From Candidatus Krumholzibacteriia bacterium (lineage in GTDB: Bacteria; Krumholzibacteriota; Krumholzibacteriia; LZORAL124-64-63): DNA of 31,097 nt. The stretch's first letter is position 1. Every line of letters begins with the position of its first letter. Where the stretch lies: NCBI GenBank assembly GCA_027056825.1, contig JALUJS010000173.1:2743-33839 (forward strand), given 5' to 3'. Below the pieces are notes generated by a model that did not search any database, was not told the origin of the DNA, and saw nothing but the letters and a program-made list of their open reading frames with translations. The position numbers and the translations under genes are program-made. Positions 17,531 through 25,998 of this stretch are shown one piece after another.

Positions 17531-20302
17531 ATGACTCTGACTCGTCGGGACTTCATCAAGCGGGCCGCGGCCGTCAGCGCGGCCGGCGCCATCGGGATGA
17601 ACCTGTCGCCCGCGGACCTGGCCCAGGCCTCGGAAGCGGAAAAGGGCTGGAAGTGGGACAAGTCGGTGTGCCGGTTCTGCGGCACCGGCTGCGGCCTGAT
17701 GATCGCCACGAAGAACGACCGCATCGTGGCGGTCAAGGGGGACCCGGCGGCTCCGGTGAACAGGGGTTTGAACTGCATCAAGGGCTACTTCAACGCCAAG
17801 ATCATGTACGGGCGGGACCGCCTGACCAAACCCCTGCTGAGGGTCAATTCCCGGGGCGAGTTCGACAAGAAGGGCAAGTTCCAGGAGGTGTCCTGGGACA
17901 AGGCCTTCGATGTCATGGCCGCGCAGTTCAAGAAGCATTACCAGGCCTTGGGCCCTGCGGGGATCGGGGTGTTCGGGTCGGGGCAATACACGGTCCAGGA
18001 AGGCTACGCCATGGTCAAATTGGTCAAGGCGGGCCTGCGCAGCAACAACATCGACCCCAACGCCAGGCACTGCATGGCCAGCGCCGTGGTGGGTTTCATC
18101 CAGGCCTTCGGCATCGACGAACCCGCCGGCAACTATGACGACATCGAGTATACCGACAGCGCCGTGCTCTGGGGCGCGAACATGGCCGAAATGCATCCCA
18201 TCCTCTGGTCTCGCATCACCGACCGCAAACTGTCCAACCCCGACCGGGTCAAGATCGTCAACCTCACCACCTACCGGAACCGCTGCTCCAACCTGGCCGA
18301 CCTGGAGATCATCTTCAAACCCCAGACCGACCTGGCCATCTGGAACTACATTGCGCGGGAAATCGTCTTCAACCACCCCGAGGCCATCGACCGCGAGTTC
18401 GTGGACAAGTACACGGTGTTCGCCACCGGGCACGTGGACGTGGGCTACGGCATGCGCGACAACCCGGAGCACCCCGCATACAGCGAGGCCGAGCGCGAAA
18501 CCATGCGCAAGCAGAAGACCAAGACCGTCAGCAGGGCCGAGGGCGTGACCCTGGCCCACCTTGGCTACAAGGAGGGCGACGAGCTGCAGATGAAGCACGC
18601 CGCCGCCGCCGGCAAGCATTGGCTCATCTCGTTCGAGGAATTCAAACGGGGGCTGGAACCCTACACCTTGGACTTCGTGGCCGAACTGTCGCGGGGAGAC
18701 GCCGACGAACCCCTGGAGCAACACAAGGCCAAGCTGAAGCAGCTCGCGGAGATCTACATCGAGAAGGGCCGCAAGGTCGTCAGCTACTGGACCATGGGCA
18801 TGAACCAGCATACCCGCGGCAGTTGGGTGAACGAGCAGGCATACATGGTGCACCTGCTGCTGGGCAAGCAGGCCCAGCCCGGCAACGGCGCCTTCAGCCT
18901 CACCGGCCAGCCCAGCGCCTGCGGGACGGCCCGCGAGGTGGGCACCTTCGCCCACCGCCTGCCCGCCGACATGGTCGTGGCCAACCCCAAGCACCGCGAG
19001 CGGGCCGAGAAGTTGTGGAAACTGCCTGCCGGCACCCTCAACGGCAAACCCGGCAGCCACTACACCAAGCTCATGCGCGACATCGAGGACGGAAAGATCA
19101 AGTGGGCCTGGGTGCAGGTCTGCAATCCCTGGCAGAACACGGCTAACGCCAATCACTGGATCAGGGCCGCCCGTGAAATGGACAACTTCATCGTCTGCTC
19201 CGACGTGTACCCGACGGTCTCGGCCAAGGTGGCGGACCTGATCCTGCCCAGCGCCATGATCTTCGAGAAGTGGGGGGCGTACGGTAACGCCGAGCGGCGC
19301 ACCCAGCACTGGAAACAGCAGGTCACCCCCGTGGGCGAGGCCATGCCCGACATCTGGCAGGCCATGGAGTTCGCCAAGCGCCTCACCCTGGGCGAGGTGT
19401 GGAAGGAGTGGAAGATCAGCGACTCGTTGACCCTGCCCGACGTCCGGGCCGAGGCGCGGAGCATGGGCTACAAGGACGACGACACCCTCTTCGACGTGCT
19501 GTTCGCCAACGAGGAGGCGCGAGGCTATTCCTGGCCCGACCCGGTGGGCGCGGGTTCCCTCAACACGCTGGCCGAGGGCGACAAGCGCAAGGTCGCCGGG
19601 TTCGAGGGCTACGGCTTCTTCGTGCAAAAATACCTGTGGGAGGAATACCGGAAGTTCGGCGTCGGGCACATGCACGACCTGGCTTCATTCGACGCCTACC
19701 ATGAGGCGCGCGGCCTGAAGTGGCCGGTAATCGACGGCAAGGAGACGGCCTGGCGTTTCAACGCCGAGTACGATCCCTACGCCGCCAAGGCGGGGACGGG
19801 AAAGTTCGCGTTCTACGGACCTGCCCTCAAGGCCCTGCCGTCCGGCGATCTGGCCGGCCCCCGCAAGGGCGACAAGACGCCGCTGCCGAACAAGGCCAAG
19901 ATTTTCTTCCGACCCTACATGGATCCTCCGGAGACGCCCGGGGGCGACTATCCCTTCTGGCTGGTGACCGGCCGCGTGCTGGAGCACTGGCACACCGGTA
20001 CCATGACCATGAGGGTGCCCGAGCTGCACCGGGCGGTGCCCGAGGCCCGCTGCTTCATGAACGGCGCGGACGCGCGCGGCATGGGCCTGAACGACGGGGA
20101 CCCGGTGTGGGTGGAGAGCCGCCGCGGCAGGATCAAGGCCCGGGTCCAGATCCGGGGCCGCAACGTCATGCCCAAGGGGATGGTGTTCGTGCCGTTCTTC
20201 GACGAGCGCGTGCTGATCAACAAGGTCTGCCTGGACGCCACCTGTCCCATCTCCAAGGAGACGGACTTCAAGAAGTGCGCCGTCAAGGTCACCCGGGCCT
20301 AG
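17531..20302 (+). CDS. napA: periplasmic nitrate reductase catalytic subunit NapA
   Basis: 923 residues from ATG 17531, preceded by AAGGGG. A longer frame from 17279 has no ribosome site and would bury the signal. The Tat signal is TRRDFIKRAAAVSAAGAIG. The 4Fe-4S cysteines are C47, C50, C54 and C82 (CRFCGTGCGL...GLNCIKGYF). NIDPNARHCMASAVVGFIQAFGIDEPAG supplies the molybdenum ligand C181, which marks a Nap rather than a formate dehydrogenase (selenocysteine or Cys in another context). The C-terminal molybdopterin domain ends SKETDFKKCAVKV. The length is close to epsilonproteobacterial NapA (~920) rather than the ~830 of enteric NapA. It reduces nitrate to nitrite in the periplasm with a bis-MGD cofactor. 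Confidence 0.97.
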   Translation: MTLTRRDFIKRAAAVSAAGAIGMNLSPADLAQASEAEKGWKWDKSVCRFCGTGCGLMIATKNDRIVAVKGDPAAPVNRGLNCIKGYFNAKIMYGRDRLTKPLLRVNSRGEFDKKGKFQEVSWDKAFDVMAAQFKKHYQALGPAGIGVFGSGQYTVQEGYAMVKLVKAGLRSNNIDPNARHCMASAVVGFIQAFGIDEPAGNYDDIEYTDSAVLWGANMAEMHPILWSRITDRKLSNPDRVKIVNLTTYRNRCSNLADLEIIFKPQTDLAIWNYIAREIVFNHPEAIDREFVDKYTVFATGHVDVGYGMRDNPEHPAYSEAERETMRKQKTKTVSRAEGVTLAHLGYKEGDELQMKHAAAAGKHWLISFEEFKRGLEPYTLDFVAELSRGDADEPLEQHKAKLKQLAEIYIEKGRKVVSYWTMGMNQHTRGSWVNEQAYMVHLLLGKQAQPGNGAFSLTGQPSACGTAREVGTFAHRLPADMVVANPKHRERAEKLWKLPAGTLNGKPGSHYTKLMRDIEDGKIKWAWVQVCNPWQNTANANHWIRAAREMDNFIVCSDVYPTVSAKVADLILPSAMIFEKWGAYGNAERRTQHWKQQVTPVGEAMPDIWQAMEFAKRLTLGEVWKEWKISDSLTLPDVRAEARSMGYKDDDTLFDVLFANEEARGYSWPDPVGAGSLNTLAEGDKRKVAGFEGYGFFVQKYLWEEYRKFGVGHMHDLASFDAYHEARGLKWPVIDGKETAWRFNAEYDPYAAKAGTGKFAFYGPALKALPSGDLAGPRKGDKTPLPNKAKIFFRPYMDPPETPGGDYPFWLVTGRVLEHWHTGTMTMRVPELHRAVPEARCFMNGADARGMGLNDGDPVWVESRRGRIKARVQIRGRNVMPKGMVFVPFFDERVLINKVCLDATCPISKETDFKKCAVKVTRA

Positions 20303-20306
20303 GCGC

Positions 20307-21086
20307 ATGACCGGGCGCGAAGGCATGGACCGGCGGAGCTTCCTGGCCGGGATGTTGAAGGGCGCGGCCGCCTCCGCGGTCGGGGGCGTGGTCTGGGGCG
20401 GTCTGGTCGCGGGGATGGACCGCGCTCCACTGGTTCTGCGTCCTCCCGGCGCCCTGGCCGCGGACAATTTTCCGGCCACCTGCATCCGGTGCGGCCGCTG
20501 CGTGGCGGCCTGCCCCTACGATACGCTGGAACTGGCCACGCCGGGCCGGCCCGGCCCGGTGGGCATGCCGGCCTTCACTCCACGCAAGACGCCCTGCTAT
20601 CTCTGCCAGGATATTCCCTGCACGGCGGCATGCCCCAGCGGAGCCCTGGACCCGTCGTCGGTGTGCGACGAGACCGGCGCGCCGGATATCACGCGGGCGC
20701 GCATGGGCGTGGCGGTCATCGACTACACGAACTGCATCGCGGCCTGGGGGCTGCGGTGCGACGTGTGTTATCGCGTGTGCCCCCTGGTGGACAAGGCCAT
20801 CCTGCTGGAGATGACCCGCAACGAACGCACCGGCCGGCACGCCCGTCTTGTGCCGAGGATCGACCCGGAGCATTGCACCGGATGCGGCCTGTGCGAGCAC
20901 GCCTGCGTGGTGGAGAAGGCCGCCGTCTTCGTCCAGCCCCGCGAAGTCGCCCTGGGCAGGGTGGGCGACCAGTATATCCGCGGTTGGGACCGGGCCGACG
21001 AGCGGCGTCTGCGCCAGGATGCCGTCCAGCCTCCGGAGGGCGACCCCCTCGACTATCTCAACGGGGGTGGACTGGATGATGAGTAG
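20307..21086 (+). CDS. napG: NapG ferredoxin-type quinol dehydrogenase subunit
   Basis: 259 residues. The Tat signal MDRRSFLAGMLKGAAASAVGG precedes four cysteine groups: C59/62/65/69, C97/100/105/109, C143/151/154/158 and C190/193/196/200. It starts 4 nt after napA; ATG 20325 is an alternative start closer to the RR pair but has poor ribosome-site spacing. NapG sits on the periplasmic face with NapH and passes quinol electrons toward NapB and NapA. The C-terminal ~50 residues are charged and without clusters. Confidence 0.95.
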   Translation: MTGREGMDRRSFLAGMLKGAAASAVGGVVWGGLVAGMDRAPLVLRPPGALAADNFPATCIRCGRCVAACPYDTLELATPGRPGPVGMPAFTPRKTPCYLCQDIPCTAACPSGALDPSSVCDETGAPDITRARMGVAVIDYTNCIAAWGLRCDVCYRVCPLVDKAILLEMTRNERTGRHARLVPRIDPEHCTGCGLCEHACVVEKAAVFVQPREVALGRVGDQYIRGWDRADERRLRQDAVQPPEGDPLDYLNGGGLDDE

Positions 21087-21891
21087 GCTGCTTCGGCATC
21101 GTTACCTGATCGCCCGGCGGATCCTTCAGGCCGGGATCCTCGTGTTGCTGGCAGGCGGCAACCTCTACGGCTGGCCGGTGCTGGTGGGCGATCTGAGCCA
21201 TTCGCGGTTGCTGGGGACGGTGCCGTTCTCCGATCCGTTCGCCGTGGCGCAGCTTCTTGTCGCCGGCGGGGTTCTGGCCGGCGATGTCCTGCTGGGGGCG
21301 GTCCTGGTGCTGGCCTTCTACGCCCTGGTGGGCGGTCGCACATTCTGCGCCTGGGTCTGTCCGCTGAACGCGGTCACGGACCTTGCCAACCGGCTGGGAA
21401 CCGGTCGGCGCGGCACGCATCCACGGACGGGACGCGCCGTTCGCTATTGGGTGCTGGGGTTGGCGCTGGTTGTCTCGGCGGTGGCGGGAACGGCGGCCTT
21501 CGAGGCCGTCAGTCCCATCGGCATGCTGCACCGGGGGGTGATTTTCGGCATGGGTGCGGGCTGGGCTGCGGTTGCCGCGGTGTTCCTGTTCGACCTGGCC
21601 GTGATGCACAACGGATTCTGCGGGCGGCTCTGTCCCCTGGGAGCCTTTTACGCCCTGATCGGTCGTTTCGGGTTGTTGCGGGTCCGGCACGACCACACCG
21701 TCTGCACCCATTGCCTGGAATGCCTGCGGGTGTGTCCGGAGAACCAGATCCTGCAGCAGGTAGGGCGGGTCAGCGGTACCATCAACAGGGGGGTCTGCAC
21801 CAATTGCGGACGTTGCATCGAAGTGTGTGATGACGACGCGCTGGGGTTTCGCATTCGTGGCAGAGCACTTTCCGAACGAACCGGAGGTTGA
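21076..21891 (+). CDS. napH: NapH membrane quinol dehydrogenase subunit
   Basis: 271 residues from ATG 21076, with GGGGGTGG just upstream; a second ATG follows at 21079. It overlaps the end of napG. Four hydrophobic segments are visible. Two CX3CP motifs (C91-P96 and C182-P187) mark NapH. Two cytoplasmic 4Fe-4S sets follow, CTHCLECLRVC (210-220) and CTNCGRCIEVC (241-251). It oxidises menaquinol together with NapG. No napC gene is present in this operon, so NapGH is the likely electron entry. Confidence 0.95.
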   Translation: MMSRLLRHRYLIARRILQAGILVLLAGGNLYGWPVLVGDLSHSRLLGTVPFSDPFAVAQLLVAGGVLAGDVLLGAVLVLAFYALVGGRTFCAWVCPLNAVTDLANRLGTGRRGTHPRTGRAVRYWVLGLALVVSAVAGTAAFEAVSPIGMLHRGVIFGMGAGWAAVAAVFLFDLAVMHNGFCGRLCPLGAFYALIGRFGLLRVRHDHTVCTHCLECLRVCPENQILQQVGRVSGTINRGVCTNCGRCIEVCDDDALGFRIRGRALSERTGG

Positions 21892-21893
21892 CA

Positions 21894-22466
21894 ATGATGA
21901 GGAAGAAGCACTTCTGGCTGTCGGCGGCCGCCTGGGTCTCCCTGCTGCTCCTGGTCGCGGGCTGCGGGGGAACCGGCGCCGGAAATATTCCCGCACGGGA
22001 TGCCGCGCAGGATTCGCCGGCGGTGGTCGGGGACGAGGATCTCAGCTACCGCAACACTCCCCTGGAGTCGGCGGCGGTCACCCCTGCTGTCCAGCCTGTG
22101 GCGACCGAGCCCGGCGACTCCCGGACCGTGCCGCGTTCCTTCGAGAACGCGCCGCCGGTGATTCCCCACACGGTGGAGGGGCTGCTGCCCATCACCGCGG
22201 CGGACAACCAGTGCACCGAGTGCCATCTGCCGGACATGGCGGAAGACGCGGGGGCTCCGTCCATCCCGGCCAGCCACATGTATGACATACGCCGCGACCG
22301 CAAGTTGACCAGCCTGAACCCGGCCAACTACAACTGCACCCAGTGTCACGCCATGCAGACCGACGCGGGAGAACTTGTCGCCAATTCCTTCACTCCGGAT
22401 TTCCGTTCCGATAAGGGGATGAAGGAGTCGGATCTGCTGGAGAGGCTCAACGAAGGTGTCCGGTGA
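21894..22466 (+). CDS. napB: NapB diheme cytochrome subunit with lipobox
   Basis: 190 residues from ATG 21894, six nt after GGAGG. Two heme sites are seen, CTECH (107-111) and CTQCH (148-152). NAPPVIPH (H92) and ASHMY (H128) give the usual axial histidines, and the CHAMQTDAGELVANSF end is typical of NapB. The N-terminus WVSLLLLVAGCGG carries a lipoprotein-type box (VAG-C24), so the protein may be lipid-anchored instead of soluble. A proline- and alanine-rich linker of ~60 residues separates the anchor from the heme domain. It delivers electrons to NapA. Confidence 0.95.
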   Translation: MMRKKHFWLSAAAWVSLLLLVAGCGGTGAGNIPARDAAQDSPAVVGDEDLSYRNTPLESAAVTPAVQPVATEPGDSRTVPRSFENAPPVIPHTVEGLLPITAADNQCTECHLPDMAEDAGAPSIPASHMYDIRRDRKLTSLNPANYNCTQCHAMQTDAGELVANSFTPDFRSDKGMKESDLLERLNEGVR

Positions 22467-22473
22467 CCGGGTC

Positions 22474-22980
22474 ATGAATCCGTCCCGGCGGCGCTGGTTG
22501 CGCGGGCTGATGAATCCGGCCGCCTGGTGGCGCGGGGGAGGGAGCGTGCCCCTGCCTGGCATGGCTGATCCGCCGGCCGCACGCCCGGTCTGCAAGGCTT
22601 GCAGCGCGTCCGCTCCCGGCGCGGGCCCGCCTTGCGCGGCGGTGTGCCCCGAGGATATCGTGCGGGTCGGCGACGACGGATTGCCGGGCCTGGATTTTGC
22701 CCGTTCCGGCTGCACCTTTTGCGGGGACTGCGCCGCAGCTTGCCCGCACGCCGTCCTGGAATCCGGGCCGCAGGCGCTGATTCGGGCCTCCATTACCCTG
22801 GACCGCGGCAGTTGCCTGGCCTGGTCCTCCACCATGTGCCGGGCCTGCCTGGATTCATGCCCGGAGGACGCCGTCCGCTTCAAGGGCCTGCTGAAGCCGG
22901 CCATCGATGGCAAGAGCTGCACCCGCTGCGGATTCTGCGTGGGCGCCTGCCCGGTGGACGCCATCGGGATCGGGGTGTGA
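22474..22980 (+). CDS. napF: NapF-like ferredoxin (four cysteine groups)
   Basis: 168 residues from ATG 22474; a GTG at 22456 overlapping napB is an alternative. The basic start MNPSRRRWLRGLMNP resembles NapF N-termini, which interact with NapA. Cysteine groups lie at C40/43/54/58, C80/83/86/90, C114 or C122/125/129, and C149/152/155/159. E. coli NapF has three clusters, so this version may carry a fourth. Family knowledge places NapF in the cytoplasm, where it helps mature or energise NapA before export. Confidence 0.88.
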   Translation: MNPSRRRWLRGLMNPAAWWRGGGSVPLPGMADPPAARPVCKACSASAPGAGPPCAAVCPEDIVRVGDDGLPGLDFARSGCTFCGDCAAACPHAVLESGPQALIRASITLDRGSCLAWSSTMCRACLDSCPEDAVRFKGLLKPAIDGKSCTRCGFCVGACPVDAIGIGV

Positions 22981-23008
22981 TGCGAATACGACGCGGAGGA
23001 GAGGAATC

Positions 23009-23260
23009 GTGAACATCTCCAGCATCATTGTCACCTGCCGGCCGGAGCACATGGCCGAGGTCGAGGCCTCCCTCCGGGAGAGCGGACTGTGCGATGTCCA
23101 CTTCCGGGATGAAAAAGGGCACATCATCGTGACCGTGGAGGAAGATGCCGCCGGCGACGAGACCGGAAAGCTCAAAGCCATCGCCGACCTTCCCCACGTG
23201 GCCGACGCGGTCTTCTCCTACACTTGCTGCGAGGAGGGACCGGAAGACGGCACGACATGA
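23009..23260 (+). CDS. napD: NapD Tat-proofreading chaperone
   Basis: 83 residues from GTG 23009, behind the strong site GGAGGAGAGG. NISSIIVTCRPEHMAEVEASL is the family start, and the pattern of a small ferredoxin-like fold (helices and strands with ADAVFSYTC near the end) fits. NapD binds the NapA twin-arginine signal until cofactor insertion is complete. It is the last gene of the nap operon, 28 nt after napF. Confidence 0.93.
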   Translation: MNISSIIVTCRPEHMAEVEASLRESGLCDVHFRDEKGHIIVTVEEDAAGDETGKLKAIADLPHVADAVFSYTCCEEGPEDGTT

Positions 23261-23488
23261 TAAATCCTCAATCCGTATAAGGACCACCCATATATTCCAC
23301 GGTTTTCGTGGGAGATAAGAAACGAAACGGATTCTCATAACCACCTTTAAAACTGTCAGTTAAGACCCCATTTTTGTTTTGGATTAACCCCCTTCAATGA
23401 CTACCTTTCGACAGTCAATTAACATCGAAACTTAAAAATTCTTCCACAGGCCGGGACCGCCGGACCTGCCCAACTGGAAGGAACGCTG
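23261..23488 (+). promoter_or_regulatory. AT-rich intergenic region between nap and the Mrp/Mbx-like operon
   Basis: No gene is seen. A hairpin CCACG-GTTTT-CGTGG (23297-23311, extendable by two weaker pairs) lies 36 nt after napD without a T-run and may mark the nap 3' end. AACTG-T-CAGTT (23351-23361) is a dyad; ACTGTC there and GACAGT (23410-23415) are inverted relative to each other. TCGACA (23408-23413) with TTAAAA (23432-23437) at 18-bp spacing is a weak promoter candidate for the downstream operon. Confidence 0.35.
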
Positions 23489-23989
23489 ATGAAACGCCTG
23501 GGCCTGTTCCTGTTCATCACCGCGGCGCTGTGGCTGTTCTGGCTGGTGTTCGTGGGGAACCTCGATCCGCAGGAGATGCTGGTGGGCGCCGTGGCCGCGG
23601 CCCTGGTCACCCTGCTGCGCAGCGGGCAGCCCTGCCTGCTGGAGAACGTCAACTTCCTGAATCCCCGCCGCGTCTTCATGGCCCTGGCCTACATCCCCTA
23701 CATGATCTGGGCCATCATCGTGGCGAACCTGGACGTGGCGCGGCGGGTCGTCCAGCCCCGGCTGGACATCAACCCCGGCATCGTCCGCATCAAGACCCGT
23801 CTGAAGAATCCCGTGGCCCGGATGATCCTGGCCAACAGCATCACCCTGACCCCAGGCACCCTGACGGTCGAGGTGTCCGGGGACGACCTGTACATCCACT
23901 GGATCGATGTGCACGCGCAGGACTCCGAAGCCGCGTCGCGGGAGATCGCCGCCGGCTTCGAGAAATACCTGGAGGTCATCTTTGGTTGA
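23489..23989 (+). CDS. MnhE/MrpE-family subunit (MbhA-like)
   Basis: 166 residues, usual size. Two N-terminal hydrophobic segments (LFLFITAALWLFWLVFVG and MLVGAVAAALVTLL) and a third around FMALAYIPYMIWAIIVANLDVARRV are followed by the family core PGIVRIKTRLKNPVARMILANSITLTPGTLTVEVSGDDLYIHWID. MrpE is part of the Na+/H+ antiporter module that Mbh, Mbs and Mbx complexes also carry. First gene of the long operon, with GGAAGGAA as ribosome site. Confidence 0.93.
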   Translation: MKRLGLFLFITAALWLFWLVFVGNLDPQEMLVGAVAAALVTLLRSGQPCLLENVNFLNPRRVFMALAYIPYMIWAIIVANLDVARRVVQPRLDINPGIVRIKTRLKNPVARMILANSITLTPGTLTVEVSGDDLYIHWIDVHAQDSEAASREIAAGFEKYLEVIFG

Positions 23990-24242
23990 TCGAGTTCTCA
24001 TCCTGGCCATGGCCCTGGCGGGCGCCGGCATGCTGCTGGCCCTGATCCGCCTGCTCAGGGGCCCCAACATCCCGAGCCGCGCGGTGGCCCTGGATGTGCT
24101 GACCCTGATCACCATGCCGGTGATGGTCGGCCTGGCGATCACCTCGGGCCGGGTCATCTACCTGGACGTGGCGCTGGTGTACGGCATCCTGTCGTTCCTG
24201 GGCGTCATCTCCCTGGCCCGCTACTTCGACCAGGGGGTGTGA
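23982..24242 (+). CDS. MnhF/MrpF-family subunit (MbhB-like)
   Basis: 86 residues from the TTG at 23982, chosen because GGAGG (23971-23975) lies 6 nt upstream, the length fits the family, and the next in-frame ATG would remove the first helix. It overlaps the previous gene by 8 nt. Three hydrophobic helices flank LIRLLRGPNIPSRAVALDVL, the conserved RLxxGP...RxxALD element. It is a small membrane subunit of the antiporter module. Confidence 0.92.
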   Translation: MVDRVLILAMALAGAGMLLALIRLLRGPNIPSRAVALDVLTLITMPVMVGLAITSGRVIYLDVALVYGILSFLGVISLARYFDQGV

Positions 24243-24243
24243 G

Positions 24244-24648
24244 ATGGCCGCACTGGACATCATCGGCGCTCTCCTGGTCCTGCTGGGGTCCCTGTTCCTG
24301 TTCCTGGGGGCGCTGGGTATCCTGCGCATGCCCGACCTCTACAACCGCATGCAGACCGGCACCAAGGCCACGACCCTGGGCAACATGCTGACCCTGGTCG
24401 GCCTGGGCCTGCTGGAGCCGGCCTGGTTGCCCAAGATCTGCCTCATCATCCTGTTCGTCCTGATCACCAACCCGTTGAGCAGCCACGCCCTGGCGCGCGC
24501 CGCCCACCGGGCGGGCTATCCGCTGGCCGCCGGTTCGGTGACCGACGCCCTGCGGGAGGACGAACAGGCCGGCGGCATCGAACCCGGTTCGACCGCCTGC
24601 CAGGTCCGGGACCCCGGTTCGGACCCTCAACCGGAGGTGGCCGAATGA
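24244..24648 (+). CDS. MnhG/MrpG-family subunit (MbhC-like)
   Basis: 134 residues. Three hydrophobic helices surround GILRMPDLYNRMQTGTKATTLGNML, the family signature. NPLSSHALARAAHRAG closes the membrane part. A hydrophilic tail of ~35 residues (ALREDEQAGGIEPGST...) is longer than usual. It starts 1 nt after the previous stop. Confidence 0.93.
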   Translation: MAALDIIGALLVLLGSLFLFLGALGILRMPDLYNRMQTGTKATTLGNMLTLVGLGLLEPAWLPKICLIILFVLITNPLSSHALARAAHRAGYPLAAGSVTDALREDEQAGGIEPGSTACQVRDPGSDPQPEVAE

Positions 24649-24884
24649 TCATCGTCGATATCCTGATCTGCCTGGTGCTGCTGGCCGCCGGCGTGGGGGC
24701 CATGCTGCAGCGCAACCTGGTGGCCTCGTCCGTCCTGGTGGGCGTGGTCAGCCTCATGGTCAGCATCCTGTTCCTGCGCATCGGGGCGCCGGACGTGGCC
24801 ATGACCGAAGCGGCCATCGGGGCAGGCCTGTCCACGGTCATCTTCCTGATCGCCGTGCGGCGCACCGAGGAGGAGGAGCAGTGA
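24645..24884 (+). CDS. MbhD-like subunit (MrpA C-terminal segment family)
   Basis: 79 residues with three short helices. The motif LFLRIGAPDVAMTEAAIGAGLSTVIFLIAVRR is diagnostic for the MbhD domain, which in Mrp antiporters is the C-terminal part of MrpA. Here it is a separate gene, as in Mbh and Mbx operons. It overlaps both neighbours by 4 nt. Confidence 0.9.
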   Translation: MIIVDILICLVLLAAGVGAMLQRNLVASSVLVGVVSLMVSILFLRIGAPDVAMTEAAIGAGLSTVIFLIAVRRTEEEEQ

Positions 24885-25612
24885 AGCAGATCTTTTCCCT
24901 GGCGCTGTTGGCGATCACCGGGTGGCTCCTGTGGAGCCTGGTTCCCTACGGCCAGGCCACCGAGCCGGGTCCGGTGTCGTCGCACTACATCGCCCACGGC
25001 CTGCAGGAGAACGGCGGCTCGAACCTGGTGACGAGCATCGTGGTCAACTACCGCGGCTTCGATACCCTGGGCGAGGTCACGGTGCTGTTCCTGTCGGTGG
25101 CCGGCGCGGGATTTGTGCTGCGCCGCCGTTCGGGCCAGCGCCGGGTGGCTCCGCGGCCGTCCAGCGAGTTCGTCCAGACCGGCGCGCGCATGCTGTTCGC
25201 GCCCATGGTGCTGTTCGGCGTCTACATCTTCGTCCACGGTCACCTGACCCCCGGCGGCGGCTTCCAGGGCGGGGCCGTGATCGCCTCGGCCGTGCTGATG
25301 CTGCTGCTGGCCGACCGCGACCACCACCTGCCCCACGGTTTCATGGGCTGGCTGGAGTCCCTGGCGGGCTTCGGCTACGTGCTGACGGGCTTTCTGGGAC
25401 TGGCCATCGGCGGCTCGTTCCTGGCCAACAAGGGCGTGCTGCCGCTGGGTCAGTGGAACCGCCTGTTCTCCGCCGGCGTGATTCCGATCATCTACACCCT
25501 GGTGGGCCTGAAGGTCGGCACCGAGCTGAGCACCCTGCTGGACGTGATGGTGGACTCGGGCCGCGACCACGGCGAAGCCGACGCGCACGGCCAGAAGGGG
25601 GGTGCGGCATGA
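24881..25612 (+). CDS. MbhE-MnhB fusion (MbhE+F-like subunit)
   Basis: 243 residues. The N-terminal ~90 residues contain GSNLVTSIVVNYRGFDTLGEVTVLFLSVAGAG, the MbhE signature. Residues ~95-230 contain RMLFAPMVLFGVYIFVHGHLTPGGGFQGGAVIASAVL and GVIPIIYTLVGLKVGTELSTLL, the MrpB/MnhB signature. The two are usually separate subunits (MbhE and MbhF) or parts of MrpA and MrpB. It has about six helices. The stop overlaps the next start (ATGA). Confidence 0.9.
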   Translation: MKQIFSLALLAITGWLLWSLVPYGQATEPGPVSSHYIAHGLQENGGSNLVTSIVVNYRGFDTLGEVTVLFLSVAGAGFVLRRRSGQRRVAPRPSSEFVQTGARMLFAPMVLFGVYIFVHGHLTPGGGFQGGAVIASAVLMLLLADRDHHLPHGFMGWLESLAGFGYVLTGFLGLAIGGSFLANKGVLPLGQWNRLFSAGVIPIIYTLVGLKVGTELSTLLDVMVDSGRDHGEADAHGQKGGAA

Positions 25613-25998
25613 ACGGGTTGACTCCCTCGACGCTGTACCTGGCCACGGCCATCCTGCTGATCCTCATGGGTCTGGCCGCGGTGCTGGTCAAGCGCAACCT
25701 GCTGAAGATGGTGCTGGGGTTGTCCCTGGTGGACACGGGCATCCACCTGCTCATCGCGGCCCTGGGGGCGCATCCGGGACGGACCGCGCCCATCCTGGAC
25801 GACGCGAAATACCTGGCCGACCCGCATACGCTGCTGGCGCGCGTGAACCTGGTCGTCGATCCGGTTCCCCAGGCCCTGGTGCTGACGGCCATCGTCATCG
25901 GCGTCGGTGTTACGGCGCTGATGCTGTCCTACGTGGTGCGGCTGTACGCCCGGCGCGGCAGCCTGGACATCGGTGAAATCGGGAGGCTCAAATGGTGA
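25609..25998 (+). CDS. MnhC/NuoK-family subunit (MbhG-like)
   Basis: 129 residues. Three helices with ILLILMGLAAVLVKRNLLKMVLGLSLVDTGIHLLI match MrpC/NuoK. VNLVVDPVPQALVLTAIVIGVGVTALMLSYVVRLY is the conserved final helix pair (DPxPQALxLTAIVI). The region between the second and third helices (GAHPGRTAPILDDAKYLADPHTLLARV) is an insertion of the MrpC kind. It overlaps the next gene by 7 nt. Confidence 0.93.
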   Translation: MNGLTPSTLYLATAILLILMGLAAVLVKRNLLKMVLGLSLVDTGIHLLIAALGAHPGRTAPILDDAKYLADPHTLLARVNLVVDPVPQALVLTAIVIGVGVTALMLSYVVRLYARRGSLDIGEIGRLKW

